Part shown: piece by piece, positions 1 to 10,826 of the stretch
Layout of the letters: every line of letters begins with the position of its first letter
Numbering within the stretch: the stretch's first letter is position 1
Position numbers and translations under genes: made by a program
From: Pyrenopolyporus hunteri
Lineage: Eukaryota; Ascomycota; Sordariomycetes; Xylariales; Hypoxylaceae
Assembly: GCA_902806595.1 (NCBI GenBank)
Contig: CADCXC010000004.1
Location: 1-64,000 of the forward strand
Reading direction: 5' to 3'
Length of the DNA stretch: 64,000 nt
Notes under the pieces: generated by a model
Told to the model about the DNA's origin: nothing
Databases searched by the model: none
The model's input: the letters and a program-made list of their open reading frames with translations, nothing else

Positions 1-220
1 CTAACCCTAACCTAGCCTAACCTAACCTAACCTAACCTAGCCTAACCTAACCTAACCCTAACCGCCTAACCCTAACCCTAACCCTAACCCTAACCCTAAC
101 CTAACCCTAACCCTAACCCTAACCCTAACCCTAACCCTAACCCTAACCCTAACCCTAACCCTAACCCTAACCCTAACCCTAACCCTAACCCTAACCCTAA
201 CCCTAACCCTAACCCTAACC
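1..220. repeat. Telomeric repeat tract (CCCTAA)n
   Basis: The window opens with a C-rich strand telomere. Bases 66-220 are almost perfect CCCTAA hexamers. The first 60 or so bases are mixed CCTAA pentamers with some CCTAG units. The C-rich strand reads 5' to 3' away from base 1, which is the orientation expected for the left end of a chromosome. TTAGGG/CCCTAA is the usual telomere repeat of filamentous ascomycetes. Confidence 0.97.
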
Positions 221-479
221 TTTTTCATACTACATATTACATAATAATACGTATTAAAATTATTTAATTTTTATTTTATTTTTTTATATATATATTTATT
301 AATAAAACAAATTATTTTTTTATAATTAATATATAAATATAAATAATTTTTAATTAATTATTAAAGTTTTTTACGTAATTAAATATTTTCTATTAAAAAA
401 TCTTAAACATTATTAACATTTCGTTTATATTTCGTATTATACCCTATTTTTTTTTTTTAATGTTAATTATAACGAAAAT
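221..479. other. AT-rich subtelomeric spacer
   Basis: This stretch between the telomere and the first gene is almost entirely A and T, with many TA steps and runs of T. No reading frame of note is present. It looks like RIP-mutated subtelomeric sequence (inference from composition only). It also has to contain whatever promoter drives the gene starting at 480. Confidence 0.7.
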
Positions 480-1735
480 ATGGCATCACCCCTTCACCGC
501 CATCAATCATCTCTTAAAAACATCATCGACTTTTATCCGAATCCGCCCTTAGACACGTGGCTGCGCAACCATGCTAGCCGTAGGCTTCATAGTATTTGTG
601 AGCACCTTGACGCTGGGATACCTCAGGGAGATTTTAGCCGTCCTCGGCTTATTCGTTATACCTATACATATTCGCTATCTCAAGAGTTTAAAGATCACTT
701 CCTACGTGCTTTCTTCCGAGCTGTGGATCTCCAGATTGATGGAGACGAACCCATCAATTTCGAAGATATCCGCTCGAAATTCTTCGACTTTGGGGACTAC
801 CTTTTTAACAGCTTCTTTTTACCCGGTAAAGCCTTGCCTAACCCCGCTACCATACCTCACCGCTAATACCTCTTAGTGAAAGCTTCCACCAAGAAGACCC
901 CGCAACCTTCGCCAGCCTTGCATTCTGCAGTCCAAGAAGCACAAGGCCAGGGGGGCCAACAGTACGTTGGAACCGGACCCCGATTATCAATTCTTCGGAG
1001 GGACTGTCTCGTTCGTGACCGTCATCGTTGCGTGATATCGCGAAAATTTGACCTAGCCGAAGCATGGGAACGCCGTAATACTCCTGGCGGCGCTCGGGAC
1101 GATGAAGGGAACTTGCTGGAGAATGATCCAGACGACCCGGAATTTCTGGAAGTGGCCCACATCCTACCACACTCTCTCACGAAAGTCAACCAAGGGGGCG
1201 AGCTAGTATGTATCTTCCCTCGACCAAGTCTCCTTGAGTAAGTCTCCTTAGCTAAACATTACTTCAGGACCACTCTAAACAATCCGCACTTGCGATCCTT
1301 AATATGTTCGATGTTGGTGTCGCAGAATTAATCCAAGGCCCCGAAATTGACCGGCCACGTAACGCTATTACGCTTACCGCTCATTACCATCGGTCGTTTG
1401 GTGACTTTCAGATTTATTTTGAAGACGCCCCCGACAAAGATCATACGTATACGATCAAAACATTCTACCCCGAATACTTCGTCCGGCGGGCGGCATTTCC
1501 TATTACACGTGAGCTTTATCTTACCCCCGAACGAACGATCGAGCCTCCGTCGCGTCGACTGCTAGCTCTCCATCGCGCTATTGCCCATATCCTCCATTTA
1601 TCAGGGGCCGGCGATTATATCGATAAAATATATCGTGATATAGAAGAACAAGGAGTGCAGGCGGATGGGTCCACTCCGTTAGATCGGTTTGTATTCCTCG
1701 CTATCAACCAACGACGCTCTTCCGTCTGTAATTAG
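480..1735 (+). CDS. HNH endonuclease-domain protein (HNH_2 type), three exons
   Basis: Model join(480..825, 877..1205, 1268..1735), 380 aa. Intron 1 (51 bp, GTAAAG..CTTAG, branch CTAAT) removes an in-frame TAA; intron 2 (62 bp, GTATGT..TTCAG, branch GCTAAAC) joins the reading frames cleanly. The N-terminal ~115 residues are a helical region I do not recognise. The core has Cys167 in RHRCVIS, then EVAHILPHSL with His210, and further on the DRPRNAITLTAHYHRSFG segment, the usual layout of the fungal HNH_2 (PF13391) family in which an AH motif and a later HxxF supply the beta-beta-alpha metal site. Family members are abundant, often subtelomeric and functionally uncharacterised in fungi; nuclease activity is inferred, not shown. 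It is the first gene inside the telomere and is transcribed away from it. Confidence 0.85.
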
Positions 1736-4053
1736 GTAGTCAAGCAGTGGGTTGCAGCTTATGATAATAAATATTTGACAATAAGGTTACGCCGGTGGTT
1801 TGACATGGTGCGGCCAGGGAGCCGTAGCTTAAGATGAGTTTCGAGGTTTTTTTCTCCCGGGAGGCTGAGGTTGCGAAAATCTTATGTTGTATGTATGCAT
1901 TCCAGCAATTGCTGCTCATTCGTCTAGCCTTTATTCACCAATGAACATACTTGGATTTATGAGTTTATGAGGTCGGGGCCTCATCGAAACAATATGGCTC
2001 TCACGGCCCGAGATATGCCACGATAAGCGACGTGAGCGGGACATGTGGGACCTATCTTAGTCGAATGTACGCCTTCTATGTACGGATTATACATAGCATA
2101 CTTCGGCTACCTGCGTCAGGATCGTTTCTCCCATCGTCCGCATGGATACTTCAACCGGAGTCGTAACCCGGATAAGAAGGCAGGCGAAGCGCCAATATCT
2201 CCACATTCCAAAATGAAAATCACGGGGTCGGGTTTGCCGGGTTGAGAGAGGTCAAGGAACTGCATCCAAGTAAGTGAAGTATATGATATCCCGGTAACAC
2301 TCGCTAGGTCAGACCATTTAAGATAAATATAATCACCGCCTGTTACCACATATTTCAGGGGTTCTAGTAGACGTGGGACACACCCCTTAATCCTCTCAAG
2401 TTATGCGTTGGTATAGAACTGTTACCGAGGGCTTCCCGAAGGCCCCCGGGCCACGAATGGAAAGCTTAACGTGAAAGCAACGGAAGGAAGCCTTCGAAGC
2501 ACATGGGGGACGACAAGACACGCGTCGATATTTATCTTTTAATGAATGCCCTGACGAGGGCTAAGAATTTGTTTACCTATTCCTCGCCTCGGGGCCATCG
2601 GAAATATGTAATTCTACTAGGTTCCTACGTAAGAACACAGCCAGGTTGCGAATACTGTTAGAATTAAGGTGACAGGATCAGCTGTCATGGTAATGGCCCA
2701 TCACCATGTGTGGTGCCATGAGCCCATGGCCATATATACCATCTTGGATACAATGCCTTCGACTATTGTATTCTGATGCCCTTTTAGTGGGAGGATGGCT
2801 CTGTGGGAAGATGGTCATAGACCTATCCATCACATCAGCATATCGTAAGGGAAATAGAAATGATTTCAATTTACTAGTTACTGAGGTTAATAATTCAGGC
2901 CCTCTATATAGGCCTATTATAGGGAGACGAAGGGACACGCGTCCCATACGTCCGGAACATGACACAGTTAACGGCGCACGGAAGTCGCCTTGGGGTATTG
3001 GCATGAAAGACGTAGCTCGTAGAGTCGTCGTCTAGTTTATTCATTCTCTTTCCTTCGCCGCATCAACACACGCCATACCCGGCCGCTAGTTCCCAGCTTA
3101 TAGCAACTACAAAATAATGTTTAAAAAGGATCTCACCGTTTTTTCGGTTGCGTCCGGTAGCGAAGCAGCTTTTGGATCGGACCCTGAGGAGTTTAGACGG
3201 CTAAGCATTATTTTGATAAAGGTATGGTTATCAGGAATCGATTACATGGTACGTAAGTATTATAATTACCTATGCTTTAGAAATATAAAGCTGTCGTGTT
3301 CAATTTCACTTGTCTATGTGGGTGGATGGAAGCGCATATTGCCTCGTGCCTATTGCATAGAGCTCGAATAACGGGGCCTACATCTTTCATCGGTATTAAG
3401 AGTTTAGATTATACCTACGTGCTAACTCAGTCAGTTACATTTACCTGCCGAGGATTGGCGAGCTCAACGCCGCTAATATAATATAATTACCGTTATGGTC
3501 TTAACTACTGGCTACTCGAAGGTCTGGCCATGGTAGGTTGTATAATTCGTGGTTTGGTATCTCTAGAGGAATAGGGGTAGGGGAGAAGTAGGACCTTCAC
3601 GAGGACGTGACACGGCACGGAAAGGCTGATACGTTAGGCATAGCTCTCGTCACTATACTCGGATGATATTACCCCATCGGCTCAAAATTAACAAAAAGAA
3701 CCCGAATTTGACTTGGAATGTGTCTAGCAACTTCTCCATGGTTAAAATTATTCCGAGGAAGACTGATAGATCACTCAAATTTGGTGAACGGATATCTTGC
3801 CTGGGTTATTGACGCGATGATTCGGTCCATGCCTTTCACTCTTACGCTCGGCTCTTTATATAGCTCTATGACATGCTTAATTCTCTATCGACGTTCGTAG
3901 GTCTGGATTTAGGGTGATACGCAGCTATGAATATTTCGGGGGATATTCCGTCGCTGATGTCCTCTGACCGGACGCGGCCCCCCTTCGGCCTTCCCACTCA
4001 ACGCTCATCCAAACGCCAGGAGTTTCTGGCATAAAAACTTTAACAATGTTCTA
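1736..4053. other. Gene-poor subtelomeric stretch, nothing recognised
   Basis: About 2.3 kb with only short open frames (the longest about 110 codons at 2678-3035, on both strands) and none resembling a known protein or carrying believable splice signals. Composition is near balanced, so it is not an AT-rich RIP block. It could hold a decayed gene or a non-coding transcript; I cannot tell from sequence. Confidence 0.5.
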
Positions 4054-4739
4054 TTAATACCCGTCCTCCCACAACTCTTTCCTATAAGCCTCCGTGAGAC
4101 GCTTGTCGAGGCCGTAAATCTCCTGCCAGCCGACAAATCCTCTATCTAGAACGTAGACTTGTTGCTGTCTGGTGGCCTCGCCACCTTTCTCTGCCTCCCG
4201 TTTCTCATCTAGGGCCTTCTGCGCGGCAGCGGCGGTGGCCATGGCAGCCTCCTTTTCCCTGAGATACCTGAGTGCGGCGCTGGGCCCGCGCTGCTGACTC
4301 AGGGCGCAGTGGAAGACGACGATTTCCTTGTCAGCGAGTTTGCGCAGTAGGGTAGGCATGGTGGCGTCGAGGCTGCGACTAGGGAAGTGCAACGACGACT
4401 TGATGTGGCCTCCTATGTGGTCTGCACGGCGGAGATGGAAGCTATGTTAGTGCACGGTACGCAAGATGGAATAAATCGGGTACGGTCGACGTTAAATAGG
4501 TTGTGTACGATCTCGACCCCGTCCCTTCGCGAATGAGGGGATAAAAGAAGTCCGCTGAAGGGTATTCGGAAAGCGGGATTATATATAGGGTGGGTTAGTG
4601 GGCATTGCTTACCGTCGTCTCGCACGTCTACGATGGCTATTTTTGTGTCTGACGACGGTTGATTTGCGCTAGCGAGTAACATGTCCGCAAGCTTCGACGC
4701 TGTGATGCGCTGTAGGCCGGATATGGTCGTCATAGACAT
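4054..4739 (-). CDS. Cdc25-like rhodanese-domain phosphatase / arsenate-reductase family
   Basis: Model complement(join(4054..4421, 4613..4739)), 164 aa, with one 191-bp intron (donor GTAAGC; CTAAC branch; GTGCAG acceptor). The whole protein is one rhodanese fold: IVDVRDD at about residues 36-42, the DHIGGHIKSS segment at 43-52, and the active-site loop HCALSQQRG with Cys81 and Arg87. This HCxxSxxRG loop and the C-terminal WQEIYG element match the single-domain Cdc25-like proteins of yeasts (S. cerevisiae Ych1, S. pombe Ibp1), which are small protein-tyrosine phosphatases related to arsenate reductase Acr2. An Ala/Lys/Glu-rich insertion of about 30 residues sits between the loop and the C-terminus. 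The downstream gene at 5294 is on the same strand. The substrate is unknown. Confidence 0.85.
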
Positions 4740-5293
4740 CTTGTACAGGTACCTAGGTAGGTAGGTAAAATTAGGGGCGATATATTATGAAGGAATAGGA
4801 TTTGAAAAGAACGACAATGTAGGATGAGAGGAACGGGAATGGGCACTGAGAATTGGCGCTGAGCTTATTCTGTATGAAGTTTTACGCGGCTTGGATACCT
4901 ACCTACCTACCTACGGTACTTATATGTAAGGTACCTAGGCATATAGAATATGGAAGAACACTCTTGAGGCGAGGTGCGGTTAGATACATAATTTGAGGTG
5001 GGCTTGCATATCATTTTCCTCATATGGCTTAGTCGTGCGCTTACTCCTGAAGACCAGCGAGCGTATGTGGGCTGCGTGGCCGAGAGAAACAAATGCATAA
5101 CTAGGTACCTACCCAGGTAGGTATGTAGGTAGTCGCAGGAAAGTTTTCCAATAACCGTGGACCTTTGTAACGGTGCGTATAAACCATAGTAATGTGATCG
5201 AGATAATATTGGTGAGGATGATGCTGGAACCCCTCCCCGGGGAATTATCCCTCTACTGACGCTGCTGCAGACGTTGCTAGAGACGTTCCGGTC
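4740..5293. repeat. Intergenic gap with TAGGTACC/CCTA repeat clusters
   Basis: Three clusters of the window's dispersed repeat lie here: around 4746-4770, 4899-4940 and 5101-5135. Each mixes the palindrome GGTACCTAGGTACC with short (TAGG)n or (CCTA)n runs. No gene is seen. The first cluster starts just upstream of the rhodanese gene's start codon, so it lies in its promoter or 5' leader. Confidence 0.75.
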
Positions 5294-6688
5294 TCAAGGC
5301 CACATGCCATCCCACATGTACAGCCAGCCCTCCCAGTACTTTTCGTAGTTTCCCACGAGATAGGATAGCCCGTCTCCTTCCGTCCCGACCTTGTACGGCC
5401 TCGTATATAGGCCTTCTGTTCTCAGATGCCGCTTCATAGCCACGTAGATGGAGAAGCTGCTCGGCATGGTGCCGACGAAGAAGTCGCTCCCGAGTAGAAC
5501 TATCAGGTCGATCAGACCCTGCTGATCCCAGCTCAGCGATTCAAGCTCTTCTAGATCTTCGTCTTCTAGTAGATCAGCCTTGCCGACGACTCTCATCTGC
5601 GCCATTTCGATGGCCGCGCCCGCGAAATTCTGCGCCTCTAAAGGATCCCCCGTGGCTATATAGGCGGCCTCGAAGCCTCGCTTCGTGGCTTGCTTGAGAT
5701 AGGCGTCGGTCTGGGTGGTGTACGTCGGCCAGAAACCCAGGGCGTCGCTTTCGGTCCTCAGGTGTACGCCGAGGAACCTGCCGTCCTCGACCCCGTTGGC
5801 CTGCGTGTAAGCGCGCATTTTCTCCAACGTCGTCTTTCCTAGCCGCAGCACTTGGCTGTTGAATTTGAGGATGCTGCCGAAGGTGTTGGCGAACTCGGGC
5901 CCGTCACGATAGATCTGCCAGTCCCAGAGGACGCCCCATTCGAAGCGGATCAGTCGCGGATGGTCCTGCGAAGGCGGGGACCGGCCGTTCTTGGGATCGT
6001 TCAGCCATCTGCGGAACCTATCGCCGAAGCGGTCCGTGTGGCGATTCTGATCTCGCCAATCGCAGCCCTCGCGATTTCCGAACTTCTTCGGCGTGATCTG
6101 CTCGATGTTCGGCTTCTTACCGACCCCGGGGATATCCTCGACGCGGTCGTAGATGGTGATCTGGGGACAGTGGGCTGCGAAGGCGTCTTTGAAATGTTTC
6201 TCGTCAAACATATAGCTGAATGGTAGGTAGTCGGTGAATAGGTCGGCTAGGTCGGTATCGTTGCGCTTCCGGATCCTGGGTACGACGAGACCCGTGGCGC
6301 CGGCCTCGAGACCGTAGCGTATGCATGTCTGGATGTAGTTTCGGATGTTGCCGATGCCGCCGGAGTTGTTGTCGCAGATGTACACTAACCCTTTCACCCA
6401 CGTAGCCTCGTTGCACACCCTCTGCAATGGCCAGCCGATGAAGGGGGCGTCGGGGGCGGATAAGTCGATGTCGGGTTGGGATTGAGTTGGGGGCCCGCTT
6501 GGAGACGAGTTCGAGGGCGATGGCGACGTGGCACCTCGGATGGCGGCGGTGGTGTCAAGCCATTTGTCGATGGAGGGACGAGGGGCGTGGAATGTCCATG
6601 CTGCGATGAGGAGGACGATGCAAAGCGACGGGATGAGAAGGTTTCGACGCGGCATGAAGCCTACGATTGTTCGATAGCCAATGACCAT
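5294..6688 (-). CDS. O-fucosyltransferase-like type II membrane glycosyltransferase
   Basis: Single exon, 464 aa from the first ATG; an ATG at 6655 (residue 12, MPRRNLL) is an equally good start. Residues about 17-34 form one hydrophobic segment preceded by Arg residues, a signal-anchor typical of Golgi type II enzymes, followed by a Ser/Pro-rich stem (51-80). The catalytic part contains GGIGNIRNYIQ (110-120), similar to the GDP-sugar-binding loop of O-fucosyltransferases, GVHLRTESDA (HLR at 309-311), and a late GTMPSSFS element. These are landmarks of the GT65/GT68-like O-FucT fold (PF10250), found in a family of fungal proteins with no proven substrate. Function is therefore a putative Golgi glycosyltransferase; the donor sugar is an inference from the family. 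Confidence 0.7.
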   Translation of the reverse strand: MVIGYRTIVGFMPRRNLLIPSLCIVLLIAAWTFHAPRPSIDKWLDTTAAIRGATSPSPSNSSPSGPPTQSQPDIDLSAPDAPFIGWPLQRVCNEATWVKGLVYICDNNSGGIGNIRNYIQTCIRYGLEAGATGLVVPRIRKRNDTDLADLFTDYLPFSYMFDEKHFKDAFAAHCPQITIYDRVEDIPGVGKKPNIEQITPKKFGNREGCDWRDQNRHTDRFGDRFRRWLNDPKNGRSPPSQDHPRLIRFEWGVLWDWQIYRDGPEFANTFGSILKFNSQVLRLGKTTLEKMRAYTQANGVEDGRFLGVHLRTESDALGFWPTYTTQTDAYLKQATKRGFEAAYIATGDPLEAQNFAGAAIEMAQMRVVGKADLLEDEDLEELESLSWDQQGLIDLIVLLGSDFFVGTMPSSFSIYVAMKRHLRTEGLYTRPYKVGTEGDGLSYLVGNYEKYWEGWLYMWDGMWP

Positions 6689-7690
6689 CGTAGGAAGAAA
6701 AAGGGTCGCACCAAGGGCCGGAGCCGGTTGATGGAAATAGGAATGGTCTAGGCTGGCTAAGGGGGTTGGGTGGAGAGCTGTGGCTGCGGCTTATTCCGGC
6801 CTGACCCCTTGTCGATTTAATGAAGATGTACCTATATATAATATAAACATGCATGGATGTAGGATTTATACAGTACAGGGCACTATGTAGGTACCTAAAG
6901 ATTTCGATTTTCGAGTCCGCGAGCAAGATACATAAATGTGAGCAGCTCCAACCGTCTGAGGTGACACGACAGTCACCCGGAACAGAATCCGTACGCACAT
7001 AGGCGCATAGGCGAAGATATCAACAAAACCCCTCAGCTACCCAGGTGTATATAGGTACCTTTATACACTGACAGACCGTTTCGAGCACAAAACGCTGGAC
7101 TCTTACAATGGGATCGATCTACCATCCTCTATAACAGCCAAATCTTACAAGTTGGCGTGGATATGGGTATCTATTTGCCTCGATGTAGATAAATACCTCA
7201 ATTCGTATAGTATTCTCACTTTGCCCGTCCAGATACGTTAGATAGCCTAAGTTTCCTATAACTTACATTGGCCAATGTAGCTCTATGGTCCCTAGCAGAT
7301 GGGTGTTACAGGGGCTCGCGCGACCGCGCTTCTGATATCATAGTCAGCACATGCAGAGTTACTTGCTCGATAGAAGATTCATTACTAAGCTCGTTGGATG
7401 ATGATTCCTGTAAGCTCTAGAATTAAGTCTTCGCGCTCAAGGGACGGTCCCTTGACGCGTTGATCTGCGCGTCTCGTAACGCCAAAGTTATGCTTAACCA
7501 AGGCCCCGGGTATATGTATGTACATAAGTCAGTATGCGCTGTAAATTTCGCCCGCGGCTCGCTGGGTTATCAGTCACTCTGCAAAGCTAGGAAGACGAAA
7601 AAGCAGAACAATCGATATTAAATCGTATACGAGATGACGGATGCGGACGGATTCGATCGAATTCTCAAAACCATCACCGCCGACCCGGGT
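6689..7690. other. Intergenic region, no gene seen
   Basis: About 1 kb between the 5' end of the glycosyltransferase and the 3' end of ADA2. It contains scattered TAGGTACC fragments (near 6890 and 7053) and no open frame with coding character. It should include the glycosyltransferase promoter and the ADA2 terminator region. Confidence 0.5.
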
Positions 7691-9449
7691 TTAGGCCTTA
7701 GCGATCCAGCCGGAATTGATGAAGAAGTCAAATATCCTGCTCCCCTTCTGCGAGTCGAGCCGGGAAATCTCCTTTACTTGCTTCTTCTTAAGGGCTCCGT
7801 TACCCTTGAGACCCTCCTTGAACACTTGCTCTTTGATCATCAGGTACGGCTTCGGCTGGATTCTGCACACCTTGCACAGCTCGACCTCTTCTGGCGTGAG
7901 GAGATGCAAATCGGGCGCGTTGTCTTGGGTGAGCGCGAGCGGCTGCACGCCGGAGATAGGTTGTAAGACGAACTTCTGCCTGCCCGGGATATTCGCCGGG
8001 GGAAGGGTACCGTTGGCCGTAACCCCGTTGGCGGCCCCGTTCGTGTGCCCGTTCGCGACGGGTTTAGCCTCGCCGTTTGTTAAGCCGTCCGCGGTGCCTT
8101 GAGGGGTTGCGCCGGCTCCGGCTCCGCCTGGTCTAAATGGGAGCTCGGGCGCCACGAGCAGGGCGGCGCCGCTTGGCGGTTCCGGCTGGACGTTCTGCTT
8201 GGATCGCTGCGCTGACGCTAGCCGTTCGCGGTCCATGGAACCCATCGGCATGGCCTTCTGAATACGTTGGGCTTTCTCCTGCTCGTACTTCTCGCCGCTA
8301 CGAAGATCTCCGATCTTCATGTTCCTCCATTCCTGCAGCTGCGCTATCGCCTGCCGCAGATTCAGCTCGTCGATGAGGCCTTGGCAGAACGCCTCAAAGT
8401 CGTCGTGGTTCATCATGCGCGCGAAGGGCTTAGCCTTGTTTAATAGGTCCCTCTCTTCCTTCGTCCTTTTCTTCTCCTGTTTGGTGTTCTCTCTATACTC
8501 CAGCAGGTTATGCTCGAATATAACCTTCTTTCGTTCCACGCGTTGGGTAAGGCGACAGTTGTAGATGTCCATGACTGTGAGTTTGAGCTCCATCTCGGGC
8601 TCCAGCTCTCCCGTGCGAGGATTGATGCCGTCTCCGGGATCGAACTGCATCAGTTGGACCGCTTCCTCGGCCTCGTTGGCGTACTCGGTCTCGAACTCGA
8701 GCCGGCCGGGCATGTAGCCCTGGATCTCGTGGCAAGAGGGCACGCTGGCGGTCGGCTTCGTCTTTGGGGGCATCGGCGGCGCATTCTTCTGGGCCTCCCG
8801 GCGCTCTTCGATGCGCCGCTTCTTGCGCGCCTGGAACTCTTCGCGGGATATCTCTTGAGCGAGCTCCATGTCGGACGGTTTACACCGCTCTGGAAGCGGG
8901 AAACACGGGGAATCGACGTAGACTTTGAGATAATGATCCCGGACCTCGTCCTTGTGGCGGTATCCGCCGATGTGGTCCGCGATGTCGGCCCATGATCCGA
9001 GCCCGTAGATTTCGCAGCCTTCTAGGAGTAGGAGTTCCTCGTCCGCGCCCCAGTCCCTGTCAAAGATAGGAAACGAATTCTGTTCGATAACCTTATAGGG
9101 ATGGGTCGCGGGTTGATGCGAGCCGCTCGAGGCACCGTTGGCGAAGCACTGGACGCAGAGATCGTACTCGTTACAAGCGCTGTGTGCGCATCTTATTCGT
9201 ACCTATAGGGGAATGATTTAGTTCGCGAGCCGGTAGTCTTAGGGTGGGTATCGGAGACGGTGTCAAAATAAAAGTCGACTCGGGAGGCCCCGGGATGTTA
9301 TGACTGTAAGGGTGCCGAGGAGTGGAGAGGCAGCTAATAACACTTTTAACACTTACTGTCGAGGTGATGTCGGCGGAGCAGACGTCGCAGACGTATTTAA
9401 CACCGCCTTCGCCGCCTCTTGCGGCCGTCTTCTTGCGGATGACGCCCAT
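7691..9449 (-). CDS. ADA2: SAGA/ADA transcriptional adaptor Ada2
   Basis: Model complement(join(7691..9202, 9357..9449)), 534 aa, one 154-bp intron (GTAAGT..CTATAG) after codon 31. Domains in order: ZZ zinc finger (about 18-65; Cys21, Cys24, Cys36, Cys41, Cys47, Cys50 visible), SANT/Myb-like domain (79-126, with FDRDWGADEELLLLEG), a central conserved helical region (EFETEYANEAE onward), an Ala/Gly/Asn-rich linker, and a C-terminal SWIRM domain (about 450-534) ending GWIAKA. This architecture is diagnostic for Ada2, which binds Gcn5 and Ada3 and stimulates nucleosomal histone acetylation in SAGA. The start MGVIRKKTAARGGEGG is the usual N-terminus of filamentous-fungal Ada2. It diverges from GAL7 across 1.4 kb. 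Confidence 0.97.
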
Positions 9450-10826
9450 GGTGTCGTCCAGTGTGAAATACGGGAATTACGAAGTCCGACCGGAAAGGAC
9501 TCCGCGATAAAGTGCCAACAGGTAAGGTTGAGGTGACCCGGATCGTCGCGCTAGGACAAAACTCTATAGTAGTAGAAATCGATAGGTTAGAATGTTATAA
9601 ACGGCATCCGGGAAAGCGTGCCGAAGATTTGATGAAGGATACGTCGATTCGATGTTGTGACGATGGTGAATGTTGCCGGGTTGATAGGAGGGTAGTCGTC
9701 GCGGTGGCCCGCGCTTGGTAACGGATGACTTGAATCCGCATGTAGCATTTGAGGCTGAGGTCGCTCATCACGTGGTTACTTAACAGGGGTTTGTGGCATG
9801 TAGGTACATATACCCAGGTACCTAGGTACCTCGATCCATATATACCATGGATGCCTCACGCGCGTATTCATGTTTGTCTCTTAGGTACCTAGGTACCTAC
9901 CTACCTAATTCAGTAAGGTTTCTAGGTTTCCGCCCGGTACGTATAAGGTTCTATTTTTTAGAGGTGAGTACCTATTATCGAGCTTCTACCAAAATGGTAC
10001 GTGGAATAAGTACCTATGTCACTTGACGGATTCTGATGGCATTTGGTCTTGATTTTCAAAGGTTCAATTACTCGCATAATCTCAAGATGCGCAATAAGGG
10101 TAAAACGTAGGTGTCCATGCGAACTGAGGTCTTACACGCCGAGATAAATACCTAATGTATACGTGTATGTACACCTACCCACCCATGCGGTACGTATTCG
10201 GTAAGTTGAAAGAGTTTGTCAGGAATTCAGCCGACCGAACCACCGAGACGCCTCGCACTCGTCCAATTACATCATAGCATTCTACTACCTAGGTACTAAT
10301 GTGGTAAGTAAGGCAAGGTGTTTAGGGCGGGGTTGCCATTACCATTCAATTCTCTACATGTATTATCTGCCTACGGGTATTGGACAATCCACATGATACC
10401 GAGAACATCGTAGGTATTACATGTATCGAGCGTTTGCGAATACCTTACCCATTGGGGCCATCTTCTACCATACTCTGTGTTGGTTTTGAATAATCGTTGG
10501 ATGTACCACTCTAAGTAGGTACATACCTCTATCTTCAATCCTTGCCGCCATCTACCTAGGTAATATCTTGCGCTTGTTAATGGGCCGATAGTATAGTATC
10601 TGCGATACGCCGATACACCGCAGATATTACCGTATCTTTTGCCTCTTCCCTGCTTGTTTGCTCTCTTGAGGTAAATAATTCCTCGCCTTCCACTATAGCA
10701 AGCTGTTTCGCTATCGAGTCTGTCCAAACTCCGGGCTGCGGGCCTTCCAGGTGAAAATTGCATATTAGCCTATTGTGTTTTCAACAGCTCCTATATAACC
10801 GATTTCTTCTTTTTGTATATTTCACG
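9450..10826. repeat. Divergent ADA2-GAL7 intergenic region with repeat clusters
   Basis: This 1.4 kb gap separates two diverging genes. Dense TAGGTACC/CCTA repeats lie at about 9800-9832 and 9883-9910, with single copies near 10287 and 10515-10565. A TATATAA element is at 10792-10798, only about 30 bases before the GAL7 start codon, so it may or may not be a functional TATA box. A 130-codon open frame on the minus strand (10371-10763) has no recognisable features and carries repeat-derived sequence. Confidence 0.65.

Noticed and set aside
571..876. 101-codon frame overlapping exon 1 of the HNH gene
   Set aside because: The 480 frame with two clean introns gives a continuous HNH protein, while this frame has no recognisable content.
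4740..5293. TAGGTACC repeats as interstitial telomere sequence
   Set aside because: The unit lacks the CCCTAA hexamer, is palindromic and changes direction within clusters.
10371..10763. 130-codon minus-strand frame between ADA2 and GAL7
   Set aside because: No domain, no membrane segment, and part of it is the intergenic repeat; likely chance.
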